Below, piece after piece: positions 1-6,573 of a stretch of 8,068 nucleotides of DNA. The DNA comes from Nitrospinota bacterium. Lineage in GTDB: Bacteria > Tectomicrobia > Entotheonellia > J063. A model generated the notes under the pieces. That model was not told where the DNA came from, did not search any database, and saw only the letters and a program-made list of their open reading frames with translations. Each line of letters starts with the position of its first letter. Within the stretch, counting starts at the first letter, position 1. The position numbers and the translations under genes are program-made. The stretch is taken from assembly GCA_003696125.1 (NCBI GenBank), contig RFHZ01000794.1:1-8068 (forward strand), given 5' to 3'.

Positions 1-225
1 GTGATAGATGGCAGCAAAGATCAGTCCCCCTTGGGCCATGTTGGACCAGAAAAGCCAGTTGACCAGGAAAGTCTGCCAGACTCGAAGCGGATCGAGCCAT
101 AGCAGTCCCAGAACAAATGTCCCTATGCCCGCTACCAGTAACACTCCCAGCCCCCAGATGAGGCCACGAGTTTGGGAATGGAGCATACCTGCATATTGCT
201 CTTGCCTTTGTTCCTGTCTGTTCAT
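1..225 (-). CDS. actF: ActF, alternative complex III NrfD-like membrane subunit (N-terminal part)
   Basis: Only the first 75 codons are present; the gene runs off the left edge. ATG at 225-223 overlaps the actE stop as ATGA, so translation is probably coupled. The peptide has a polar Gln/Glu/Arg-rich cytoplasmic start (residues 1-20), a first membrane helix at about 21-43 and a second beginning near 51 (FLVNWLFWSNMAQGGLIFAA), ending at a histidine (75) at the edge. The asparagine/tryptophan-rich opening of the second helix followed by a GGL motif resembles ACIII subunit F, a diverged NrfD-family paralogue of ActC that may form a second quinone or proton path. Position directly after actE matches the standard act order. 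Identity rests on this short stretch plus context, so the gene name is probable rather than certain. Confidence 0.8.
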   Translation of the reverse strand, partial: MNRQEQRQEQYAGMLHSQTRGLIWGLGVLLVAGIGTFVLGLLWLDPLRVWQTFLVNWLFWSNMAQGGLIFAAIYH

Positions 226-716
226 GGTCCCTGTAAGCTCCGAAGATAATTGACCACATCCCACCGTTCCGTGGGAGAGAGGTTTTCCGCCTGGGAAGGC
301 ATCAGCGCCCCTCCATTGGTGATGGTTCCGTACAGATAACCGTCTGTCCGCTGTTTGAATAACTCGAGGGTCAGGTTGGGGGGCGGGACGAACTTTTTGG
401 CCACCGGACCGTTCCCCCTGGCATCCTTCCCGTGGCAGAGGGCACAGTAAATAGCAAATAGCCTCTTTCCTCGCTCCAGAGATTCTGGGGTAGGGGGAAC
501 AGGATTCCGTAGCTTTTCTGCCGCCTCGAGACGATTCATCTGTGGTGCCTTTCCCTGTACCGGTACGGTATTGGGTGGTGGGGACAAAGGTCGTTCCTGC
601 GGTTTTAGAGACGGCTGATCGACCATATCCTGATTCCAGGGCCATCCCATGGCCGAACCGGTCAGACCGAGGATCACGAGCACGATGCTGATTATGATGC
701 GATTAAGCCCGCTCAA
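222..716 (-). CDS. actE: ActE, monoheme cytochrome c subunit of alternative complex III
   Basis: A 164-residue protein using a TTG start at 716-714, chosen because AGGAGGT lies five bases upstream and the start overlaps the end of actD by 14 nt. The upstream ATG at 839 in the same frame would add 41 residues read out of frame through actD and is not credible. Residues 5-22 form a hydrophobic signal or anchor segment. Next comes a proline-rich linker beginning with a DMVDQP motif typical of ActE, then a class I cytochrome c domain with CALCH at 91-95 and a likely axial Met at 139 (GGALMPSQ). It acts at the periplasmic face, passing electrons from ActB/ActA towards the oxidase or a soluble carrier. 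ActE is a lipoprotein in some relatives, but I see no lipobox cysteine here, so it is either held by an uncleaved helix or released after cleavage. Confidence 0.9.
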   Translation of the reverse strand: MSGLNRIIISIVLVILGLTGSAMGWPWNQDMVDQPSLKPQERPLSPPPNTVPVQGKAPQMNRLEAAEKLRNPVPPTPESLERGKRLFAIYCALCHGKDARGNGPVAKKFVPPPNLTLELFKQRTDGYLYGTITNGGALMPSQAENLSPTERWDVVNYLRSLQGP

Positions 717-1218
717 GGTGGACCTCCTCTGCTCCCAGAGAGCGGAGCAGCGTTGCCATGTCCTGACTTTGTACTGGCGAACAGGGGACCCAGAGTCCAA
801 ACGTGTCCTGGGAGAAGCGCGGATCGTAGAAGGCCTCAACCTGGATGCGCGGCAGGCGAATGTGCCAGAGCATACCCAGGATGGTGCTGATCGCTCCTGA
901 CAGAATGGTCAGGGCAAAGGCGATGATAAAGAAGGCGGGAAGAGAAACGATCGGTTTTCCACCGGTGATGAGGGGGTAGCGGATCGAGGTGACAACGGTC
1001 AGGGCAAAACCGGTTATCGCCCCGATCAGTCCACCAAAAAAGGTCCAGTACCGCACCGGACTCACTCCCCGTTCCAGTATCGCTTCGATCTCATGGCGGG
1101 GAACCGGTGCCAGTACGGTGAAATCTCGATAACCCGCTTGCTGTAGGCCCCGTATCGCCTGCAGCAGGGTATCCAGATACGGAAATATCCCCAGCACACC
1201 TGTGTTCACCGCTTTCAC
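703..1218 (-). CDS. actD: ActD, DUF3341 membrane subunit of alternative complex III
   Basis: A 171-residue protein starting at GTG 1218-1216, which overlaps the actC stop as GTGA; AAGGAG lies seven bases upstream. An N-terminal soluble region (about 1-56) contains the family-like opening GVLGIFPYLDTLLQAIRGLQ. Two membrane helices follow at about 58-77 and 92-118, with a short loop between them. The C-terminal soluble tail carries EAFYDPRFSQDTFGLW. This layout is that of the DUF3341 ActD subunit, which has no cofactor. In known ACIII structures ActD packs against the NrfD-like subunits, and roles in assembly or proton movement have been proposed. The gene overlaps both neighbours, consistent with fixed stoichiometry. 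Confidence 0.93.
   Translation of the reverse strand: MKAVNTGVLGIFPYLDTLLQAIRGLQQAGYRDFTVLAPVPRHEIEAILERGVSPVRYWTFFGGLIGAITGFALTVVTSIRYPLITGGKPIVSLPAFFIIAFALTILSGAISTILGMLWHIRLPRIQVEAFYDPRFSQDTFGLWVPCSPVQSQDMATLLRSLGAEEVHLERA
722..728 (-). promoter_or_regulatory. Shine-Dalgarno site that fixes the TTG start of actE
   Basis: AGGAGGT at 728-722 sits inside the last codons of actD and five bases before TTG 716-714. It is near-perfect against the 16S anti-SD consensus. No ATG or GTG suits the conserved signal segment of actE, so this site decides the start. Confidence 0.8.
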
Positions 1219-2537
1219 GCTTCCACTCCTTCTTTGACCGGCGGCTTCACCTGCTCCTTCACCTCGGTGAGCGAGACCACCGGTAGCAACTTGGCAAAGA
1301 GGAGGAACCAGAGGAAGAACCAGGCGAAACTCCCCGCAGTGATGCTCAACTCGACCCAGGTAGGTTTATAGAGACCCCAGGTGAACGGGATGTATTCATG
1401 GGCCAGGGAAGTAACCAGGATGATAAAGCGCTCAAACCACATGCCGATATTGATGAGCAGGGAAAACCCGAAGAGCCAAAAGGGACTGGTGCGGATGCGT
1501 CGAAAGAAGAAAAACAGCGGCACCACCGTATTGAAGAGAATCATGGTCCAGAACACGCCGGCATAATCACCGGTAGCGCGATAGGCAAAGGTCCCCTTTT
1601 CAAAGATGTTCCCGCTGTACCAGGCCATAAAGAATTCTACCCCATAGGAGTAAGCGAGAATCAGGCCGGTGGTAATGATGAGCTTGGCTATATTTTCCAG
1701 ATGCTTGGTCGTGATATACTCCTTCAACTGGAAGATCCGGCGAAGGGGAATGACGATGGTGAGCACCATGGCCAGACCGGAGTGGATCGCTCCGGCCACA
1801 AAGTAAGGGGCAAAGATGGTGCTGTGCCAGCCGGGAACGATGGCCATGGTGAAATCCCAGGAGACGATGCTATGCACCGAGATGACCAGAGGAGTGGCGA
1901 GGGCAGCGAGAAAGAGATAGGCACTGGTGTAGTGTCGCCATTGCCGATCGGTCCCCTGCCAACCCTGGGCCAGAAATCGGTAAATCTTTTGCTGCCAGCC
2001 GGTTGCCTGATCCCGTACTACCGCCAGGTCGGGCACGAGACCGGTAAAGAAAAAGATGGCACTGACTATCATATAGGTGGTCACGGCAAAGACATCCCAG
2101 ACCAAAGGAGAGCGAAAGTTGATCCAGAGACGACCCCGTTGCGGGTAGGGGAGAAGCCAGTAGAAGTACCAGGGTCTCCCCAGGTGAATAATGGGAAACA
2201 ACCCTGCCGTCATTATGGCAAAGACGGTCATCGCCTCGGCACTCCGATAGATCGCATTGCGCCAGCGGCAACGGAACAGAAAGAGAATGGCAGAGATCAG
2301 GGTGCCGGAGTGACCAATCCCTACCCAGAAGATGAAGTTGGTGATATAGGTAGCCCACATCACCGGATGCGTGATGCCAGCAACGCCCAAGCCATTTTCG
2401 ATCTGATACCACCAGGCATAGATCCCCCAACCGAGCACCGTCAGGTCAAGCAGAAGCAGCGTATAATAGATCTTCCCTGGCGGTTGCATTGTCCGCAGCA
2501 GATCCCGATTCACCTGGGCATAGGTTCGTTCGACCAT
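1215..2537 (-). CDS. actC: ActC, NrfD-like quinol-binding membrane subunit of alternative complex III
   Basis: A 440-residue integral membrane protein with ten predicted helices at roughly 25-45, 59-88, 98-118, 144-168, 203-226, 244-264, 282-304, 325-345, 352-375 and 396-418. Visible conserved-looking elements are GIGHSGTLISA (73-83), HLGRPW (118-123), SVHSIVSWDFT (220-230) and AIHSGLAM (250-257). These His and Asp residues are the sort that line the quinol site and proton path in NrfD/PsrC-type proteins. By family knowledge ActC binds menaquinol or ubiquinol near the periplasmic side and hands electrons to the [3Fe-4S] cluster of ActB. ATG at 2537 has GAGGAG upstream and lies 12 nt after the actB stop. 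The charged tail (about 424-440) is cytoplasmic or disordered. Fused or paired use with ActB is the hallmark of this complex. Confidence 0.96.
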   Translation of the reverse strand: MVERTYAQVNRDLLRTMQPPGKIYYTLLLLDLTVLGWGIYAWWYQIENGLGVAGITHPVMWATYITNFIFWVGIGHSGTLISAILFLFRCRWRNAIYRSAEAMTVFAIMTAGLFPIIHLGRPWYFYWLLPYPQRGRLWINFRSPLVWDVFAVTTYMIVSAIFFFTGLVPDLAVVRDQATGWQQKIYRFLAQGWQGTDRQWRHYTSAYLFLAALATPLVISVHSIVSWDFTMAIVPGWHSTIFAPYFVAGAIHSGLAMVLTIVIPLRRIFQLKEYITTKHLENIAKLIITTGLILAYSYGVEFFMAWYSGNIFEKGTFAYRATGDYAGVFWTMILFNTVVPLFFFFRRIRTSPFWLFGFSLLINIGMWFERFIILVTSLAHEYIPFTWGLYKPTWVELSITAGSFAWFFLWFLLFAKLLPVVSLTEVKEQVKPPVKEGVEA

Positions 2538-2549
2538 ATCCTGCTCCTC

Positions 2550-5519
2550 TCAGGTCTGCTCGGGTTGATGGATAATCTTTTTCAGATAGGTAATGGCGGG
2601 CTGCGTGTTCAATTGCTCCAGCACCCGGTAACGGCGAGGGTCCTGGGCCAGACGGGCGACTCTACTCTCCGGATCCTTTAAATCTCCAAAAACGATGGCC
2701 TGCGTGGGACAGGTCTGCGCACAGGCGGGTACGATCTCCCCATCACGCACCGGGCGACCTTCATCCTTTGCCTGCTCCTTACCTTCTCGAATCCGCTGGA
2801 TACAGAAGGTGCACTTCTCCATGATCCCCACTTCCCGGACGGTCACGTCTGGATTTAACTGCCAGGGTAATGGCTCTGGCCATGTATACTGGAACCAGTT
2901 AAAGCGACGCACCTTGTACGGGCAGTTGTTCGAGCAGTAACGGACGCCGATGCACCGGTTGTAAATCTGGGCATTTAAGCCTTCTGGGGTATGATAGGTT
3001 GCGTACACCGGGCAGACCGGCTCACAGGGTGCCGCATCACACTGCTGGCAGAGCATGGGCAAGAAGCGGGTATCGGGGGTCTCTCTCTCACCTTCAAAAT
3101 ACCGCTCGATGCGGATCCAGGACATCTCCCGCCCCTGCGCCACCCGTTCCTTTCCCACGACCGCCAGGTTGTTCTCCGCGTAGCAGGCAACAACACAGGC
3201 ACTACATCCAATACAGGCGTTCAGATCGATGACCATGCCCCAGCGGTGCTGCGGATGTGCGTGGGGTGGATAGAGCTGCTTGGGGACCTCTTCTCTTTTT
3301 TCTCCCGTTTTCTCCCCGGCTTCGAGCCCTTTGACTGCGCTGAGGGGGATCACCTGCGCGATCTCCCGGCCGAACTGCTGCGATGCACCAGCCACCGAGA
3401 CCAGGGGGTAGTGTTTACCGGTTTTCGCCAGGGTGACCCGCACGGCAAGCCAGGGGAATCCCCCTGAAAGGGACTCTGGTTCCGGGGAGAGAAGATGGAT
3501 CGGGTTGGTTCCCCGTCCTTCGGCGTACCGTCCAAAACGCGTGTGCCCTTGCCCCAGAGGGACCGCGACTACATCGGGACGGATCCAGGCGTAGAGGTGG
3601 GCGGGTAACTCCAGGCGACCATGGGGTGAGGCCACTTCCACCAGGTCCCCTTCGCTGATACCCAATCGACGGGCGGTTTCTGGGTGGATCTCTAACCAGT
3701 TATCCCAGACGATCTGGGTCAGAGGATCTGGCACTTCCTGTAGCCAGGGCCGATTGGCGCCTCGTCCGTCGTAATGGTACAGCGAGGGGTAGAGGTAGAG
3801 GGCGAAGGTCTGACCCTCCGGAGTATCGAGAGGTGCTTCCGTAAAGGAAAGCTGGAAGACCTCTTTTGGCAAGGAGACCGGTGATGCGGCTCGTGATTCC
3901 CATCGTCCACCCTGCCGCAAAGTTTCCATCCAGAACGCGTCAAACTCTTCTGCAGGAGCAGCCTGCTGCTGATATTCTTGCCAGCGCTCCCGCAGATAGG
4001 TATAGAAGTTGGGCCAGGGAAAGGCCTGGGCAATGGGGGTCTCAAGTTGTTTGGCTACCGAAAGGACCACATCGCCCAGGGCTTTGGTCTGAAAGACCGG
4101 CTGCATGGCCGGCTGCAAGAGACCAGTCACTCCGCTCCAGGGGGAGTAATCTCCCCATCGCTCTAGCGGGGTATGGTCTGGAAGAATGAGATCAGCTTCA
4201 GCGGTGGTCTCGTCCATATAGCTGGAAAAGCTCACCACCAAGGGAACCTTCTCGAGGGCTGACCGAAAACCTGCTTTTTCCGGAAGGGTGAAGAGCGGAT
4301 TCACCCCGGCCAGCAGAAGAGCGGGAACGTCCCCTTGCTGCATGCTGGTGACTACACGGCGTATCTCCTGGTAGGTGGCCAGGCGGTCCAGCGTGGAGGT
4401 GGGACCGAAACGCACCGTCTTCCCGATGTTGCCTGCCACGTAGTTGAGCAGGTTCACGGCCACTTCGGCAAGCGTCGCATTCCGACCACTGGCCGCCGTT
4501 CCTACTCCCAATGCCAGGCTGGCCTCGACCTGGACAAAGCGTCGAGCCAACCAGAGGATCTGCTTCTCAGGCACTCCGGTGCGGGCAGCCACGGTCTTAG
4601 GGTCATAAGGTTTTACCAGAGCCCATAAAGCTTTTCGCTCTGCCGGGGGGAGGGTTGGGTTTAGCTCTTCTGACAGGATGGCGTGGATCATCCCCAAGGC
4701 GAGAAAGAGCTCGCTTCCAGCCTGGATAGGGATCCAGGTATCGGCATTTGCGGCGGTAAGAGAGAGGCGTGGAGCGATGTGAATGAACGTGCCTCTCTGG
4801 CCCTCGCGATACCCATGCAGGGTGGCCAGGGCCCGGGCGTACGCCACCGGGGAGAGCCAGGTCTCCAGGAATTCTGCGCCAAAAGAGAGCAGGAAATCGG
4901 CGGCAGCAATATCGTACATGGGAATGGTCTCCTGGCCAAAGCAGAGGCGGTTGGCTGTCCGGAGGGGTTCGTACGCAAACGGTTCGTACGCCAGGTGAGG
5001 GGGTGCCCCCAGAGCTCCCAGCCAGTCGTCCAGCAACCGGGCCAGGCTCCCGGTGATCAGAGGGGTCAGGAAGACAATGCCGGAAGCTTTACCCTGTTTC
5101 CGGAATTCGGTCAGCCGGGTAGCCAGAAGCTGTTCAGCCTCTTCCCAGGAAAGGGGTTGAAAATTCCCGGACTGGTCCCTGCGTAGCGGTTGCCGGATCC
5201 GGTCTGGATTGTACAGCCCCTGCAGAGAGGCCTGGCCCCGGGCACAGAGGCGTCCTGCATTGACCGGGTGCAGAGGATTCCCTTCCACCTTCACCGCCCG
5301 CCCTTCTCGGGTCCGCACCCATAGCCCACAGCCTGCCGGACACTCCCGACAGGTAGTGGCATACCAGAGACTCTTCCCTGGAATGACCTCTTCGGCCGGA
5401 ATCAGATAGGGGATGAGCTTTTCCACAGGTGGTGATGTGGAACAGGCAGTTACCGTAGCCGTAGCGCTTCCTAATCCGAGGACTTTCAGGAAATACCGGC
5501 GACTGATCTTGTTCCCCAT
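2550..5519 (-). CDS. actB: ActB, fused molybdopterin-oxidoreductase-like and iron-sulfur subunit of alternative complex III
   Basis: A 989-residue protein. A twin-arginine signal (SRRYFLK, 6-12) leads to a lipobox (VTAC, Cys26), implying a Tat-exported lipoprotein on the periplasmic face. Residues about 50-710 resemble the catalytic subunit of the molybdopterin family, including a dinucleotide-binding-like domain at about 565-680. ActB1 domains studied so far lack Mo. Cys57, Cys60, Cys64 and Cys92 are all present. A charged linker (about 711-758) joins the C-terminal NrfC/PsrB-like domain, whose cysteines fall in four groups: 769/772/775/779, 824/827/832/836, 856/862/866 and 903/906/933/937. 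The third group has Val859 where a fourth Cys would be, which predicts one [3Fe-4S] and three [4Fe-4S] clusters, as in characterised ACIII. ATG follows AAGGAG by nine bases and lies 14 nt after actA. The role is electron transfer from ActC to the heme subunits; no catalysis by the ActB1 part is shown. Confidence 0.95.
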   Translation of the reverse strand: MGNKISRRYFLKVLGLGSATATVTACSTSPPVEKLIPYLIPAEEVIPGKSLWYATTCRECPAGCGLWVRTREGRAVKVEGNPLHPVNAGRLCARGQASLQGLYNPDRIRQPLRRDQSGNFQPLSWEEAEQLLATRLTEFRKQGKASGIVFLTPLITGSLARLLDDWLGALGAPPHLAYEPFAYEPLRTANRLCFGQETIPMYDIAAADFLLSFGAEFLETWLSPVAYARALATLHGYREGQRGTFIHIAPRLSLTAANADTWIPIQAGSELFLALGMIHAILSEELNPTLPPAERKALWALVKPYDPKTVAARTGVPEKQILWLARRFVQVEASLALGVGTAASGRNATLAEVAVNLLNYVAGNIGKTVRFGPTSTLDRLATYQEIRRVVTSMQQGDVPALLLAGVNPLFTLPEKAGFRSALEKVPLVVSFSSYMDETTAEADLILPDHTPLERWGDYSPWSGVTGLLQPAMQPVFQTKALGDVVLSVAKQLETPIAQAFPWPNFYTYLRERWQEYQQQAAPAEEFDAFWMETLRQGGRWESRAASPVSLPKEVFQLSFTEAPLDTPEGQTFALYLYPSLYHYDGRGANRPWLQEVPDPLTQIVWDNWLEIHPETARRLGISEGDLVEVASPHGRLELPAHLYAWIRPDVVAVPLGQGHTRFGRYAEGRGTNPIHLLSPEPESLSGGFPWLAVRVTLAKTGKHYPLVSVAGASQQFGREIAQVIPLSAVKGLEAGEKTGEKREEVPKQLYPPHAHPQHRWGMVIDLNACIGCSACVVACYAENNLAVVGKERVAQGREMSWIRIERYFEGERETPDTRFLPMLCQQCDAAPCEPVCPVYATYHTPEGLNAQIYNRCIGVRYCSNNCPYKVRRFNWFQYTWPEPLPWQLNPDVTVREVGIMEKCTFCIQRIREGKEQAKDEGRPVRDGEIVPACAQTCPTQAIVFGDLKDPESRVARLAQDPRRYRVLEQLNTQPAITYLKKIIHQPEQT
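4962..4991 (-). repeat. 15-bp tandem duplication inside actB ([10 protein letters not shown])
   Basis: Residues 177-186 of ActB read [10 protein letters not shown]. The underlying DNA has the 11-mer GCGTACGAACC twice with a 15-bp period, in frame, so it looks like a recent slippage duplication in the ActB1 domain. The reading frame is kept and surrounding residues look normal. Confidence 0.75.
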
Positions 5520-5533
5520 CCCCCAGGTCTCCT

Positions 5534-6031
5534 TTATTTATGGCACACCCAGCAGTCGATGCTCACCTGTTTGGCCAGGTGGCAATTGATACACTCTTTC
5601 ATTCCTAATGAAACCGCTTTTCGGACACGATCCATGGTTTCGATCGGACCATGGCAGGTCTGACAGGTGATCCCTTTGGTGACGTGTCGCTGGTGAGAAA
5701 AATAGACAAAATCCGGCTGGTCAAAGACTTTGACCCAGGCGATCGGCCGTTGTTGTTCCCAGGCAGCTTTTAGTTTTTGCACGTCCGGCTTGTCGGCTGC
5801 GGTGATCTTATGGCAACCCATGCAGAGCTGGAGAGAGGGCACCCCTGCAACCGGCGATCGCCGGGCATTGGTATGACAGTACAGGCAAGCGATCTGGTAT
5901 TCGCCGGCATGAATCTTATGACTGAAAGCAATCGGTTGTTCAGGCGCACGCTCCCGGCCAAAAGCCGTGATAAGGATTCCTACGAGTACCGCTGCAACCA
6001 GGAGCACTCCGATCACCATAGCCTTCCGCAT
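5534..6031 (-). CDS. actA: ActA, pentaheme cytochrome c subunit of alternative complex III
   Basis: A 165-residue protein with an N-terminal hydrophobic helix (about 5-23) that is either an uncleaved anchor or a signal. Five CxxCH heme sites follow: CLYCH (49-53), CMGCH (70-74), CQTCH (123-127), CINCH (147-151) and CWVCH (160-164). FSHKIH (36-41) and FSHQRH (111-116) supply likely distal histidines, so most hemes should be bis-His, as in cytochrome c7-like domains. The last heme site lies two residues from the C-terminus. In ACIII, ActA forms a periplasmic heme wire that takes electrons from ActB and passes them to ActE or an external acceptor. The start is supported by GAGGAG four bases before ATG. 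The gene is followed after 14 nt by actB. The protein is short and almost entirely heme-binding core, without the long extra domains seen in some relatives. Confidence 0.94.
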   Translation of the reverse strand: MRKAMVIGVLLVAAVLVGILITAFGRERAPEQPIAFSHKIHAGEYQIACLYCHTNARRSPVAGVPSLQLCMGCHKITAADKPDVQKLKAAWEQQRPIAWVKVFDQPDFVYFSHQRHVTKGITCQTCHGPIETMDRVRKAVSLGMKECINCHLAKQVSIDCWVCHK

Positions 6032-6104
6032 CGTTCTCCTCTCCCTCCAGATTCCCCTCGCACTTCAGGTGCCAACAGAGACCAGGAACCTTCAGGACGG
6101 CGTA

Positions 6105-6464
6105 TCACTTACAGAACCCGCGCAGGTAAGTGACCAGTTCACGGATCTGGGTATCGGTGAGTGTGGTTCCAAAAGGGGGCATCAGGGGAGATTTCCCTAC
6201 ACCCACCCCACCCTGTTTGATCGTTGTGGCCAGCGCGGTATCCGAAAGATCCTGCATCACCGCACAATCAGTAAAATCAGCCGGTTTCGGGTTCAGCGTA
6301 ACACCGGCTGGCCCGTTCCCCTTGCCTTCTACGCCATGACAGGTAGCGCAGAGGTTCGTGTAGAGCTGCTGTACCGAGGCAGCAGTCGCCACAGAAAACA
6401 GCGAAACTGTACCGAATAATACGGAGAGCAGAATAGGGAGGACTCGCTTCTGTTGAGAGAACAT
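6105..6464 (-). CDS. Small exported monoheme cytochrome c, class I
   Basis: A 119-residue protein starting at ATG 6464-6462, preceded by AAGGAG with suitable spacing. A longer reading from GTG 6512 places its start directly against its SD and adds 16 residues before a normal signal peptide, so it is less likely. Residues 1-28 form a signal peptide ending near ATA/ASVQQ. CATCH at 39-43 binds one heme c, and Met95 (SPLMPPFG) is the likely sixth ligand. The fold resembles short class I cytochromes c (YTNLCATCHGVEGKGNGPAG). Two further cysteines, Cys67 (FTDCAVM) and Cys118 (next to last residue), could form a disulfide pinning the C-terminal helix. It sits 73 bp before actA in the same direction, so it may serve as electron carrier or extra subunit for the ACIII encoded downstream. 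That role is inferred from position. Confidence 0.9.
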   Translation of the reverse strand: MFSQQKRVLPILLSVLFGTVSLFSVATAASVQQLYTNLCATCHGVEGKGNGPAGVTLNPKPADFTDCAVMQDLSDTALATTIKQGGVGVGKSPLMPPFGTTLTDTQIRELVTYLRGFCK

Positions 6465-6573
6465 GGTCGGCTCCTTCTGTCTGGAAAGGTCGGGGAGAGT
6501 GATGTCGGTCACCCTCCTTTCCCCGGCCTTCCTTCGATAACTGATGGTCCCCTCTTCTTACGTCAGGTCTGGA
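6465..6573 (-). other. Intergenic gap between the propeller gene and the small cytochrome gene
   Basis: A 109-bp gap, purine-rich on the coding strand. I see no stable hairpin followed by a T-run and no convincing -35/-10 pair, so nothing here argues against read-through from the propeller gene. It holds the SD site of the cytochrome gene at its downstream end. Confidence 0.5.

Noticed and set aside
717-839. N-terminal extension of actE from ATG at 839
   Set aside because: These 41 codons overlap actD in another frame, precede the signal segment with Arg-rich sequence, and lack an SD. TTG 716 with AGGAGGT explains the start better.
1398-2681. Long plus-strand open frame of 427 codons antisense to actC and the 3' end of actB
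   Set aside because: It lies fully over the well-supported actC and actB genes. Its translation is rich in Gly/Asp/His/Pro with no domain pattern, typical of the antisense of a membrane-protein gene.
1-6031. Polysulfide, tetrathionate or nitrite reductase (Psr/Ttr/Nrf) operon
   Set aside because: The fused A+B subunit, pentaheme ActA, DUF3341 ActD, monoheme ActE and a second NrfD-like subunit together are the ACIII signature and are not found in those reductase operons.
6465-6512. GTG start for the small cytochrome at 6512
   Set aside because: The SD-like AAAGGAGG directly abuts the GTG, and the extra 16 residues push the signal peptide inwards. ATG 6464 has a correctly spaced AAGGAG.
6465-6573. 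Rho-independent terminator after the propeller gene
   Set aside because: Only four-base stems could be drawn and no T-run follows in the direction of transcription.
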